In this document: positions 38,194-46,180 of the stretch, one piece after another
Layout of the letters: each line of letters starts with the position of its first letter
Numbering within the stretch: position 1 is the stretch's first letter
Assembly: GCF_011758805.1 (NCBI RefSeq)
Contig: NZ_JAANOW010000003.1
Coordinates: 558,001-622,000 of the forward strand
From: Mycolicibacterium fluoranthenivorans
GTDB lineage: Bacteria; Actinomycetota; Actinomycetes; Mycobacteriales; Mycobacteriaceae
Length of the DNA stretch: 64,000 nt
Direction: 5' to 3'
Notes under the pieces: model-generated
Database searches by the model: none
The model's input: the letters and a program-made list of their open reading frames with translations, nothing else
What the model was told of the DNA's origin: nothing
Position numbers and translations under genes: made by a program

Positions 38194-39084
38194 TCACTGG
38201 GGACCGCCGGGGTTCTGGTTCGGGATGTCGGTGATCGGCAGGTTTCGCGCAGGTGCGGGTGACGGCGTGGGCGGAAGGGCGGGGATCTGTTCGGTTGGGA
38301 TGTCGGTGAGGTCATTGGCCGGCGGGCCGTTGACCCGGCTGCCGTAGCTGCTCCCAGGCTCGCGGGGGCCGAGCAGATGGCCGACGGTGACCAGGTGATA
38401 GCCGTTGGCCTTCAGCACCGGAATGAACTGCTCGACGAGGTCCACGGTGCTCGAGTAGGTGTCGTGCAGCAACACCACCGACCCGGGGGTGATCTGAGTC
38501 ATCAGCATGTACCGGGTGGCGCCGGTGTTGGCGTCGTTGATCCAGTCGAAGGGGATGACATCCCAGTTGATGTCAGCCAGGCCTTGCCGTTTCGCTTCGG
38601 CGAGCACCGCATCATTGATCAAACCACCGGCGGTCCGCAACAGCACGGGCGCCCGACCGGTGGCGGCGGCAATGGCTGCGGTGCCCTTGGACAGCTGATC
38701 GGGAATGTCGGCGACCGGAACGGTGGACATGTTGGCGTGTTCCCAGGTGTGGTTGCCGATCTCCATCCCCGCATCGGCGATGCGTCGCGCGCTCGCCGGG
38801 TCGGCGGCAACCTTGTTGCCCACCAGGAAGAACGTGGCCTTCGCGTCGTCCCCGGTCAGGACTCGAAGGAGCCGGTCGGTGAACGGGGTGGGTCCGTCGT
38901 CGAAGGTCAGGGCCACGCACTTGGCGCGGGTGCAGTCGACCGTGTCCGGATCGGCGGATTGGCTTTTTAAAGCCACGACCATCAGCGCCCCGGTCAGGGT
39001 GACGACCGCGAGCAAGGCGGCCAATGGGAGCCACCGAATTCGATGCGAGCCGGCGTACCAGAGCCCGTCCTCACGCCGTGTCAT
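38194..39084 (-). CDS. Polysaccharide deacetylase (CE4/NodB) membrane-anchored enzyme
   Basis: About 296 residues from ATG 39084. An N-terminal membrane anchor (WLPLAALLAVVTLTGALMVVAL) puts the NodB domain outside. Motif 1 is TFDDGPT (catalytic Asp and metal Asp), motif 2 is HTWEH (metal His pair), motif 3 is RTAGG instead of the usual RPPYG, and motif 5 is VLLHD with catalytic His. CE4 enzymes deacetylate N-acetylglucosamine or N-acetylmuramate, here most likely in peptidoglycan, which alters lysozyme sensitivity and hydrolase action. A Pro-rich tail of ~50 residues follows. The neighbouring hydrolase genes support a wall role. Confidence 0.87.
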   Translation of the reverse strand: MTRREDGLWYAGSHRIRWLPLAALLAVVTLTGALMVVALKSQSADPDTVDCTRAKCVALTFDDGPTPFTDRLLRVLTGDDAKATFFLVGNKVAADPASARRIADAGMEIGNHTWEHANMSTVPVADIPDQLSKGTAAIAAATGRAPVLLRTAGGLINDAVLAEAKRQGLADINWDVIPFDWINDANTGATRYMLMTQITPGSVVLLHDTYSSTVDLVEQFIPVLKANGYHLVTVGHLLGPREPGSSYGSRVNGPPANDLTDIPTEQIPALPPTPSPAPARNLPITDIPNQNPGGPQ

Positions 39085-39198
39085 CGGAAGCCCTTCTGTC
39101 CGTGGATCGCCGCGGTGCATTCAAGTGTGTCGGCATTGGGTTTGACACCCGGGTGGGTCTGCTCACGTCGTCATAATCGAGACCTAATGGCGACGGAG

Positions 39199-40710
39199 TC
39201 AGGTCGTGTAGTCGACACTGGTCATCATGCCGGCCTCTTGGTGATAGGTGTTGTGGCAGTGCATCATCCACACGCCAGGGTTGTCCGCGATGAACGTCGT
39301 GCTCACCGTTTGCTTCGGCAGCACGATCGCGGTGTCCTTGCGGGCACCCAGACTGCCGTCGGGTCGAACGATCTGAAACGTGTGTCCGTGCAGGTGCATC
39401 GGATGCCACATCGTCGTGGAATTGCGGAAGGTCAGGCTGACTCGTTGGCCCTGCTGAACCGTCATGGGTGGGGCGTCGGGGAAGGTGACCCCGTTGATCG
39501 ACCAGTCGTAGGTCATCATGGACCCGGTCAGTTCCGCGGTCAGAGAGGTGTCGGGCGCACCGGCGGGAAACGATGCGGCTTCCGTAGCGGCGAACATCGC
39601 CGCCGTGCCGACGCGGCCAGTCATCTCGGGTGGCTGATATCCGGCGTAGGGTCCAGTGCCCGCGCCGGTGGACAGCAGAGCCCGCGCCAACCCGTTCTTC
39701 CCCTCGGGCATGGCCACGAGCGCAAAGACACCGTCGCCGGCGGTGATGATCGCGTCGTAGCGCTCACCCATCCCCAGCAGCAACGCGTCGACGTCGGCCG
39801 GGACGACCGGATATCCGTCGGTGTGGGTGACCGTCATGGAGTGGCCGGCCAGTGCGACGCGGAACGCGGTGTCCGACCCGGCATTGATGATCCGGAGCCG
39901 GATCCGCTGTCCAGGCCTGGCGGTGAACACCGTTGCTGCAGAGGGGATTCGGCCGTTGATCAAGGAGTAGGGGTAGTTCACGTCCCCGGCGTCCCCGCCG
40001 AGCAACGTGCTGGTGCCCACGCCCTCCATCGTGGGCATCGCACCCATGCCCGGCATGTCGTCGTGCGCACCAGATCCGCTGCCGGACAGATCGCTCCAGA
40101 TCTGCTCGGGCGTCTTGCCGATCCCGTCGGTCCAGTCGTCGAGGACGACGATCCACTCCGCGTCGTAGTCGCCCGGCTCGTCGGGGTCGTCGACGATGAG
40201 CGGTAGGTACAAGCCTCGGTCGGCATCGAGGCCGGTGTGCGGGTGCGCCCAGTACGTTCCCGGATGTGGCACCGAGAAGCGGTAGGTGAAGTTACCTCCG
40301 GGCTCGACGTTGGGGGTGGCCGGGGAGGCGCCGTCCATGTCGTTGCGCAGAGCGACGCCGTGACAGTGCAGCGACGTTGGATGGGTGAGCTGGTTGACCA
40401 GGGTGATGGCGAGTTCGTCACCAACGTTGGCGCGGATGAGTGGGCCGGGAAGGTCGGTGCCGTAGGCCAGTGTGCTGGCGCGGGTGCCGCCCAGGTCGAG
40501 GACCGCGGGTTCGGCGGTGAGTGTCGTCGTCACGGTGCGTCCGGTGTGTGGCCGCGCGGCCTCGACGGTGTCGATGTCGGCCTGCCCGGTGGCGGAGGGA
40601 CCAGGCGTCCTAGCGCAGCCGGGGAGCAGAATGCCGCCGGCGATGGTGGCTCCGGCGGCCAGGAGTTCCCGTCGGCTCAGGCGGAGCCGATGCGGCGCGG
40701 GTCGGGTCAT
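39199..40710 (-). CDS. mmcO: Multicopper oxidase, MmcO type lipoprotein
   Basis: 503 residues. The Tat-like signal LSRRELLAAGATIAGGILLPGC ends in a lipobox, as in M. tuberculosis MmcO (Rv0846c, 504 residues). Three cupredoxin domains follow, with all copper motifs: HCHGVA, WAHPHTG, HPMHLHGH, and MMHCHNTYHQEAGMM, whose Cys-His core links the T1 and trinuclear sites. The enzyme oxidises Cu(I) to less toxic Cu(II) outside the membrane, and needs Tat export and Lgt lipidation. It is coupled by a 28-codon ORF to the RipA-like hydrolase gene upstream, so both should be made from one transcript starting at the BlaI-type array. No CsoR/RicR box was found before it. Confidence 0.94.
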   Translation of the reverse strand: MTRPAPHRLRLSRRELLAAGATIAGGILLPGCARTPGPSATGQADIDTVEAARPHTGRTVTTTLTAEPAVLDLGGTRASTLAYGTDLPGPLIRANVGDELAITLVNQLTHPTSLHCHGVALRNDMDGASPATPNVEPGGNFTYRFSVPHPGTYWAHPHTGLDADRGLYLPLIVDDPDEPGDYDAEWIVVLDDWTDGIGKTPEQIWSDLSGSGSGAHDDMPGMGAMPTMEGVGTSTLLGGDAGDVNYPYSLINGRIPSAATVFTARPGQRIRLRIINAGSDTAFRVALAGHSMTVTHTDGYPVVPADVDALLLGMGERYDAIITAGDGVFALVAMPEGKNGLARALLSTGAGTGPYAGYQPPEMTGRVGTAAMFAATEAASFPAGAPDTSLTAELTGSMMTYDWSINGVTFPDAPPMTVQQGQRVSLTFRNSTTMWHPMHLHGHTFQIVRPDGSLGARKDTAIVLPKQTVSTTFIADNPGVWMMHCHNTYHQEAGMMTSVDYTT

Positions 40711-40793
40711 GGCAGGTGCCGTTTCAGGGGTACGTCGGCCACGTCTCGGCCGGGGGTCGTCACGTGATTGTGCCGCGGGATTCTGTGTGCCAT
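40707..40793 (-). CDS. 28-residue ORF bridging the RipA-like gene and mmcO
   Basis: The ATG (40791-40793) overlaps the hydrolase stop as TGATG, and the TGA overlaps the mmcO start as ATGA, so ribosomes could pass through all three frames without release. The product (MAHRIPRHNHVTTPGRD...) is basic with four His and no membrane helix. It may be only a coupling device, or a small metal-binding peptide. Evidence is purely the double overlap. Confidence 0.5.
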   Translation of the reverse strand: MAHRIPRHNHVTTPGRDVADVPLKRHLP

Positions 40794-42238
40794 CAGTATT
40801 CGATGAGCCTGGTGACGTAGGGGGTCATGCCGCTGGTCCGCACGGGGGAGATCTTGACCGTCGACCCGGTGTAGGGCGCTTCCAGCATCTGGCCGTTGCC
40901 CAGGTACATGGCTTCGTGCTGGCTGGCGCTGGGCCCGTAGAAGATGAGGTCGCCGCGCCGCATTTGCGATGAGGGGATCTTGCGGCCGGCGTTGTATTGC
41001 GAACCCGAGTAGTGGTCGAGCTTGATGCCTACTCCGGCGAAGGCGTACAGGTAGAGCCCCGAGCAGTCGAACCCGACCGTTCCCGCGCCCTGGTCGATGC
41101 CCCTGGAAGGGCCGTTGGCGTTCCCGCCGCCCCATGAGTAGGGCACGCCGAGCTGCGACATCGCGCGACGGATGACGTATTCGGACGCTTGGCGTCCATA
41201 CACCCGCGGGATGCGTCCGTTGGTGATGCCAGGGTCGGCGGCCGCGCTGGCCCGGGGCAGGATTCCGATCGTGGTCAAGAACTTGCGGCCCAGGTCGGCG
41301 GTGAGTTGCGCTGACGTGGACGAGATCTGAAGCACCATGTTGATGATGGCGACGGGATCACCGGCAACGATCGCGCTGGGCACCATGGGCAGCGTGGTGT
41401 CCCACTGGCTGATACCGGAGGGCGCCGCAGCCGCGGAAGCGTGCGGGGTCGCCCGGTCCCAGTCGGCGGCGGCAGTGGGCTCGGTGGGCGGCCCGATCGC
41501 CGTCCCGGTGCGGTTCGACGTCACAGTCCCGCTCGCGGTTGGCCGGATGCGAGCCGCGTCCAGCCGGGCCCGGGCCGTTCGGCGCTGCTCGGCGACCTGA
41601 TCCACCTCGGCCTGCTGGGCACCGAACTGGCGTTGCGTCTCGGTCAACGTCCTGACCGCGGCGTCCATGCTGGTTCGGGCCTGCGCCGCAGCCTCGTCTG
41701 CTCGTCGTCGAGCGGCCCGAGCCTCAGATTCCTCGTTGGCCGCCGCGGTGCGCGCCCGCGCAAGGTCGGCCCTGGTCTTCTCGAAGCTGATCTGCAGCGC
41801 CTGGCCCGTACCGGCGGCACCGATGACGTCCTGAGGACTGGCCGCCGTCAGATAGGAATCGGACGGGCCGTTGACGTAGGCCGCGGCAGCGAAGGTGTCG
41901 AACCGCTGCTGCGCCGTGGCGATGGCAGTGTTGGCCTCGCGCACTGCGCGCTGGCTGGTCTCCACGTCGCGGCGTGCCCTCTCGGCCGCGTCGCGCGCAG
42001 TCTGAACCTCGGCAATCGCCTTGTTCACACCTTCCTGGTGATCCTGAATCTGGGCACCAAGGTGCTGCAGCCGTTGATCCGCCTCGGCTACCCGGACGAT
42101 CAACGCGGACACCGTTTCGGCACCCCCGCTGACTGGTCCCGGTTCCCCGCGCGCAGGGATGGGGGCAATCACCAAGGCCACCATGGCGGCGGCGGCGACC
42201 ATCGACACGGTGCGGCTCGGGTTCCACCTGTTTGCCAT
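40793..42238 (-). CDS. NlpC/P60 peptidoglycan hydrolase, RipA paralogue
   Basis: 481 residues from ATG 42238. Signal peptide, coiled-coil inhibitory region (~40-235), linker, then the RipA-type C-terminal module with GVPYSWGGGNANGPS, catalytic C392 in VGFDCSGLYLYAF, His in SQHEAMYLG and Glu in MLEAP. This block is almost identical to what I recall of M. tuberculosis RipA (472 residues), the DL-endopeptidase of septum resolution. Here it is not followed by ripB and moxR but, unusually, by mmcO on the same transcript. It is divergent from the blaI-type gene across a repeat array. It is probably a stress-induced second copy. Confidence 0.9.
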   Translation of the reverse strand: MANRWNPSRTVSMVAAAAMVALVIAPIPARGEPGPVSGGAETVSALIVRVAEADQRLQHLGAQIQDHQEGVNKAIAEVQTARDAAERARRDVETSQRAVREANTAIATAQQRFDTFAAAAYVNGPSDSYLTAASPQDVIGAAGTGQALQISFEKTRADLARARTAAANEESEARAARRRADEAAAQARTSMDAAVRTLTETQRQFGAQQAEVDQVAEQRRTARARLDAARIRPTASGTVTSNRTGTAIGPPTEPTAAADWDRATPHASAAAAPSGISQWDTTLPMVPSAIVAGDPVAIINMVLQISSTSAQLTADLGRKFLTTIGILPRASAAADPGITNGRIPRVYGRQASEYVIRRAMSQLGVPYSWGGGNANGPSRGIDQGAGTVGFDCSGLYLYAFAGVGIKLDHYSGSQYNAGRKIPSSQMRRGDLIFYGPSASQHEAMYLGNGQMLEAPYTGSTVKISPVRTSGMTPYVTRLIEY

Positions 42239-42313
42239 CGTCTGTGGTCTCCCTACGACTCGGACCGCGTCCACGTCCCGGCGATCTCTTCGTGCATTCA
42301 CAACCCCGCACTG

Positions 42314-42363
42314 CTACGCATGTCGGTAGTACGTAGTAGGGCCGTACGTATTTGGACCGTACA
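42314..42363. promoter_or_regulatory. BlaI-type operator array S4 (four TAC half-sites, 15-bp period)
   Basis: CTACG (42314), GTACG (42329), GTACG (42344) and GTACA (42359) recur at exact 15-bp intervals. Adjacent pairs form three overlapping 19-bp elements: CTACGCATGTCGGTAGTAC (42314-42332), GTACGTAGTAGGGCCGTAC (42329-42347) and GTACGTATTTGGACCGTAC (42344-42362). The array lies between the divergent RipA-like/mmcO operon and the blaI-type gene and could control both. Confidence 0.7.
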
Positions 42364-42545
42364 TCACGCCGGCCCGGCGATGCGTTTGGTCACGGACTTT
42401 GGATCCGTGATGTGCAGAGCTGTAACGGTTTCGAGACATTGGCGTGCCGCAGATTGGCTCGCCGACCTTGGGGGCCTAGATTGGCTTCAGCTGTCCGACC
42501 TCGCAGCCGGTGCGAGACGTCGCCGTCGACCAGCAGGAGTGTGCC

Positions 42546-42923
42546 GTGCGAGTTCGGGGTTTCGGAGAACTCGAGGCCGTCGTCATGGACCGAGTATGGG
42601 ATCGCGCCGAGGTCTGCACGGTCCGCGACGTCTTCGACGAACTCGCCGCAGACCGGGTGATCGCCTACACCACCGTGCTCTCGACGATGGACAATCTGCA
42701 CCGCAAGGGGTGGCTGGAACGCGAACGGGTCGGCAAGGCTTACCACTACCGTCCCGCGATGACCCGGGAAGAGCATTCCGCCAAGTTGATGCGCAACGCC
42801 TTTGAATCCGGTGGGGACACCAACCTGGTGCTGTCGCACTTCCTCGATCAGATGAACGACGCCGAATCGGCGCAGGTCAAGTCCACCCTTCGCCGCTTCA
42901 TCAATCGTCGGGCCAGCTCATGA
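42546..42923 (+). CDS. BlaI/MecI/CopY-family transcriptional repressor
   Basis: About 125 residues from GTG 42546, with GGAG before it; the frame is open from 42510. The winged helix is typical: LEAVVMDRVWDRAEVCTVRDVFDELAADRVIAYTTVLSTMDNLHRKGWLERERVGKAYHY, then a dimerisation helix region. It is coupled (4-bp overlap) to an M56-type protease gene, the arrangement of M. tuberculosis blaI/Rv1845c and of blaI/blaR1. Family members bind TAC/GTA dyads and are released by proteolysis or, in CopY, by copper. The array in its own promoter and matching elements at copper and wall genes suggest it governs them. Confidence 0.88.
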   Translation: MRVRGFGELEAVVMDRVWDRAEVCTVRDVFDELAADRVIAYTTVLSTMDNLHRKGWLERERVGKAYHYRPAMTREEHSAKLMRNAFESGGDTNLVLSHFLDQMNDAESAQVKSTLRRFINRRASS

Positions 42924-43849
42924 GTGTCGCGGCGGGCCTCCTGCTGTACGCCGCGGTGATGAGTTGGTGGGGTCCCCGCGTGCTGGCCAAGATCACCACT
43001 CGCGGAATCAACCCACTCCTTGGCGTGACCGCCTGGCTCACCGCGATCGTCGGCGTCCTGGGTGCCTGGGCGGCAGCGATGATCGTGTTGGCGCTCGACG
43101 CCGCGGACGCCCTCTCCAACAGTGTCGTCAGGACGATGTGTCTGGAGTTCCTCGGCCACCTCGGCCAGATCGACATGGCGCGCCCCGTCGCGGCGACCAT
43201 CGCCGTCGTCCTCATCGGCACGTCCCTGGCGTTGTCGCTCGTGTTCGGTCTGCGCATCGTCGCGACGCTGCGCACGCTCCGGACGACCAGCCAGGAACAC
43301 GCCATGGCAGCCCGCGTCGTCGGTCGGCCCACCGCATGGCGCGACGTGTTCGTCGTCGACGCCGACCAGGCCGCGGCCTACTGCGTATCAGGGCGTCCGC
43401 GCGCCATCGTCGTCACCAGCGCGGCGCTGGCAAGCCTCGAAGACGACCAACTGGCCGCCGTGCTGGCCCATGAGTACGCACACCTGACCGGTCGCCACCA
43501 CCAGCTGTTGATGGTGTTGCGTGCCGCCGCCGCCGGACTGCCCTCGCTGCCGCTGCTGGCCGCCGGGCCCGACGCGGTGTCACGGCTTCTGGAGATGAAC
43601 GCCGACGACAGCGCGGCTCGCCGCCACGGCCGGCACCCCCTGCTGTGCGGCATGGCGGCGCTCGTCGGCCGGCCCACGGTTCCAGCGGCAGCCCTCGGCG
43701 CAGCCCACACCGCCGTACTCGACCGCGCAGCCCGCCTGGCTGCGCCCGCTCCTGCCGGTGTGCGGTGGCGCGATCGGGTCACGCTGTGGGCGGCGATCAG
43801 CTTGACGATCGCGGTCCCGGTCTTCACCAGCGCGCTCTGCCACCACTGA
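42920..43849 (+). CDS. M56/BlaR1-type membrane zinc protease
   Basis: 309 residues. Three N-terminal membrane helices (~5-25, 38-60, 95-115), then a cytoplasmic metalloprotease domain with H184EYAH zinc motif and LLEMNADD as the third-ligand segment, and a last helix (VTLWAAISLTIAVPVF). There is no beta-lactam-binding sensor domain, unlike BlaR1, so the signal is different; it resembles M. tuberculosis Rv1845c. It overlaps the repressor gene by 4 bp (ATGA) and is expected to cleave that repressor. Confidence 0.87.
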   Translation: MSVAAGLLLYAAVMSWWGPRVLAKITTRGINPLLGVTAWLTAIVGVLGAWAAAMIVLALDAADALSNSVVRTMCLEFLGHLGQIDMARPVAATIAVVLIGTSLALSLVFGLRIVATLRTLRTTSQEHAMAARVVGRPTAWRDVFVVDADQAAAYCVSGRPRAIVVTSAALASLEDDQLAAVLAHEYAHLTGRHHQLLMVLRAAAAGLPSLPLLAAGPDAVSRLLEMNADDSAARRHGRHPLLCGMAALVGRPTVPAAALGAAHTAVLDRAARLAAPAPAGVRWRDRVTLWAAISLTIAVPVFTSALCHH

Positions 43850-43871
43850 CGAAAGCCCCAAGGCTGAAAAT

Positions 43872-43888
43872 ATACCCCTTAGGGGTAT
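43872..43888. promoter_or_regulatory. CsoR/RicR-type operator 1
   Basis: ATACCCCTTAGGGGTAT, a near-perfect palindrome with the CCCC/GGGG core of CsoR-family sites, before the DUF6153-like gene. The same 17 bases recur at 45384-45400 before csoR. Confidence 0.85.
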
Positions 43889-43918
43889 GAGCTCCGGTGC
43901 CGTATGCTGGCAGCCGTG

Positions 43919-44332
43919 ATGAACGCGCGTGGTGTGGCACCGTTGCCCGCCGTTGCGCGACTCCTGCTCCTGGTGGTCCTGCTGGGTGGAATCGTCACCA
44001 TGCACGCCGTGACGTTCACACTCGGCCACGACCACGACGCGCAGCCCGCGATGGCGGCGACGAGCCAGCATCACACCGCCAGTGGGCACGCCGCCCCGGC
44101 GTCCTCGCCCTGCGACGGCGACGACTGCGGCCAGCAACACACCGGGCTGCATGGCTGCGTCTTCATCATGACTGCCATCGCGATCATCGCCGGTCTGGCG
44201 ATGCTGTGCTGGATCGGAACCCGCAACGCAGTGCTCATCGCGCCGAAGATTCGGCGCAGTAACCGCCGCCGTCAACGTGCACCCCCCTGGACCGTCCTAA
44301 CCCTTCACCAACTGTCGATTCTGCGGGTCTGA
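43919..44332 (+). CDS. DUF6153-like/LpqS-like membrane protein with His/Cys motif
   Basis: About 137 residues from ATG 43919; ATG 43904 is possible but only 16 bp behind the CsoR operator. One N-terminal helix, a His-rich exported loop (LGHDHDAQP, SQHHTASGHAAP) with CDGDDCGQQHTGLHGC, then a second helix and a basic tail. The pattern is that of the actinobacterial DUF6153 group and of LpqS, a copper-induced M. tuberculosis protein of the RicR regulon. Together with the operator this indicates copper induction and metal binding outside the membrane. Mechanism unknown. Confidence 0.7.
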   Translation: MNARGVAPLPAVARLLLLVVLLGGIVTMHAVTFTLGHDHDAQPAMAATSQHHTASGHAAPASSPCDGDDCGQQHTGLHGCVFIMTAIAIIAGLAMLCWIGTRNAVLIAPKIRRSNRRRQRAPPWTVLTLHQLSILRV

Positions 44333-44427
44333 CAGGTAGTCACGCGTGGCCGCTCACGACGAGCAGGTCACCCATCGACACCTGTCCTCATTCACCCCTC
44401 ATCGACAATTCGTAAAGGAAACCAGTC

Positions 44428-45102
44428 ATGTTCAGTTCCACCATCGCCGTCAGGTCCACCGTCCTCGCAGCCGCCGTCGCGGCAGCCCTGACCGTCGCCG
44501 GCTGTACCGACACCGCATCCGACACCTCGGCATCCCCGACCGTCTCCAGTTCCACCGGGATGAGCGGATCGATGCCCGGAATGGATCACGGCGGCTCGTC
44601 GGCGTCAGCGGCGCCGAGTGCCACCCGCACCGACTTCAACGACGCCGACGTGATGTTCTTGCAGATGATGTACCCCCATCACGCGCAGGCCGTCGACATG
44701 GCCAAGCTCGTGCCGAGCCGATCCCAGAATCAGCAGGTCATCACGCTGGCTCAGAACATCGAGAAGGCTCAAGGGCCCGAGATGACGCAGATGACCGGCC
44801 TGCTCACGAGTTTCGGCAAGCCGGCGCCGTCGACGGAGATGTCCGGTCATGACATGCCCGGGATGGCAGGCATGCCAGGGATGATGTCCGCAGAGCAGAT
44901 GACCAACCTGACGGGGCTGTCGGGCAAGGCGTTCGACCAGGTGTGGCTGCAGATGATGATCGACCATCACAGCGGCGCCATCGACATGTCCGCCACCGAG
45001 CTGCGCGACGGCACCAACCCGGATGCCAAGAAGCTGGCCCAGGCCATCATCGCCAATCAGCAGGCGGAGATCACCCAAATGCGGGGCATGCTCGGGAGCT
45101 AA
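44428..45102 (+). CDS. DUF305 copper-associated lipoprotein
   Basis: 224 residues. Signal peptide with lipobox VAGC, a Ser/Thr/Met/His linker (SGSMPGMDHGG), then two DUF305 ferritin-like halves: DVMFLQMMYPHHAQAVDMAK and QVWLQMMIDHHSGAIDMS, each with the MM..HH..A..M motif. A Met/His-rich loop (GHDMPGMAGMPGMM) connects them. DUF305 proteins are commonly encoded in copper-resistance clusters and may bind Cu through Met and His. Located between the LpqS-like gene and csoR, closed by a strong hairpin. Confidence 0.88.
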   Translation: MFSSTIAVRSTVLAAAVAAALTVAGCTDTASDTSASPTVSSSTGMSGSMPGMDHGGSSASAAPSATRTDFNDADVMFLQMMYPHHAQAVDMAKLVPSRSQNQQVITLAQNIEKAQGPEMTQMTGLLTSFGKPAPSTEMSGHDMPGMAGMPGMMSAEQMTNLTGLSGKAFDQVWLQMMIDHHSGAIDMSATELRDGTNPDAKKLAQAIIANQQAEITQMRGMLGS

Positions 45103-45120
45103 CCCTCGGCGACCGACGAG

Positions 45121-45154
45121 GGGTGCTCGGCGGACAACCGTCCGCCGAGCACCC
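45121..45154 (+). terminator. Perfect 15-bp hairpin
   Basis: Arms 45121-45135 and 45140-45154 are fully complementary with a 4-base AACC loop, 18 bp after the DUF305 stop. No U tract follows, as is common for mycobacterial hairpin terminators. It separates the DUF305 transcript from csoR. Confidence 0.8.
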
Positions 45155-45383
45155 TGCGGCCCGTGTCTTCGAGCCTGACGACGGCACCCATGGGGGCGCA
45201 ACTAGCCGGTGATCGCTCGACCAGGCCAGAAACCACGATCGCACCTGCACGTCTCAACGGCTTCCGACGTATCAGTCGAGCGCGCACCGCAAATCGAGCC
45301 AGCGGCTCTTCAGGTAACCCCGGAATTCCACGTCGCTGAACGCCGCACGCCGCCACCGGCTGCCCGTCACCCTTGACGACTTG

Positions 45384-45426
45384 ATACCCCTTAGGGGTAT
45401 AGTCAGTGTCATACCCCCTGGGGGTA
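45384..45426. promoter_or_regulatory. Tandem CsoR/RicR-type operators 2 and 3
   Basis: ATACCCCTTAGGGGTAT (45384-45400) and TACCCCCTGGGGGTA (45412-45426), centres about 27 bp apart, 22 bp before the csoR start. Two sites on nearby faces suggest tight autoregulation of the csoR-copZ-copA operon. Confidence 0.85.
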
Positions 45427-45448
45427 CACGACGAGAACGGATCATCCC

Positions 45449-45742
45449 ATGGAACACGCCGCACCCGGATACCTCCAGTCCAAGGACGCCCACCTCAAAC
45501 GCCTCAGCCGCATCGAAGGACAGGTTCGCGGGTTAGCGCGGATGGTGGAGAACGACAGTTACTGCATCGACGTCCTCACCCAGATCTCGGCCGCCACCAA
45601 GGCCCTGGAATCCGTGGCGCTCGCGCTCCTCGACGAGCACCTCACCCATTGCGTCAGCGCCGCGGTCCAACAAGGCGGCGACATCGCTGATCAAAAAATC
45701 AGCGAGGCGTCGGCGGCCATCGCCCGCCTCGTCCGCTCCTGA
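45449..45742 (+). CDS. csoR: CsoR/RicR-type copper-sensing repressor
   Basis: 97 residues. The Cu(I) ligands C39, H64 and C68 have exactly the spacing of M. tuberculosis CsoR (C36, H61, C65). The all-helical fold is recognisable from RLSRIEGQVRGLARMVEND and TQISAATKALESVALALL. Apo-protein binds the CCCC/GGGG palindromes; copper releases it. It heads an operon with a metallochaperone and a copper ATPase, as in the cso operon with ctpV. The extended N-terminus (MEHAAPGYLQSKDAHLKRL) is also close to RicR, so the csoR versus ricR choice is not firm. Confidence 0.9.
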   Translation: MEHAAPGYLQSKDAHLKRLSRIEGQVRGLARMVENDSYCIDVLTQISAATKALESVALALLDEHLTHCVSAAVQQGGDIADQKISEASAAIARLVRS

Positions 45743-45788
45743 CCAAACCGTTCTCCCACAACCCGCTTCACCACAAGAAGGACGTCGC

Positions 45789-46133
45789 ATGACCAACCTG
45801 GACCTACGCGAACCGCTGCCGCTGCTACAAACCGAAGACAGCAGCTGCGGGTGCTGCGCGCCCCACACCACGTCCGTCCCGACAACTCCGGCCACGGGAA
45901 CCCGGGACAGCACCGTCACCGCGTTCGCCGTCACCGGAATGACCTGCGGCCATTGCGTCATCGCCGTGACCGAAGAAATCTCCGCAATGCCCGGCGTCAC
46001 CGACGTGACCGTCGACCTCGCACCGGGAGCCACGTCAACGGTGCGAGTCACCAGCACCGCCGGCATCACCGGTGAGCAGATCGCCTCCGCTCTCGACGAG
46101 GCCGGCGACTACCACCTCGCCGCCACTGATTGA
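45789..46133 (+). CDS. Copper metallochaperone-like HMA-domain protein
   Basis: 114 residues. The C-terminal ~70 residues form an HMA ferredoxin-like fold with GMTCGHC (C53, C56) and the usual GVTDVTVDL strand. An N-terminal extension of ~40 residues carries a second thiol cluster, C20-G-C22-C23 (SSCGCCAPH), which most CopZ proteins lack. It should carry Cu(I) to the ATPase encoded 47 bp downstream. Third function of the csoR operon. Confidence 0.88.
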   Translation: MTNLDLREPLPLLQTEDSSCGCCAPHTTSVPTTPATGTRDSTVTAFAVTGMTCGHCVIAVTEEISAMPGVTDVTVDLAPGATSTVRVTSTAGITGEQIASALDEAGDYHLAATD

Positions 46134-46180
46134 CCCGTTCAGCGACCGCACCCGCGTTCGCACCCACGAAGGGACAGGAC

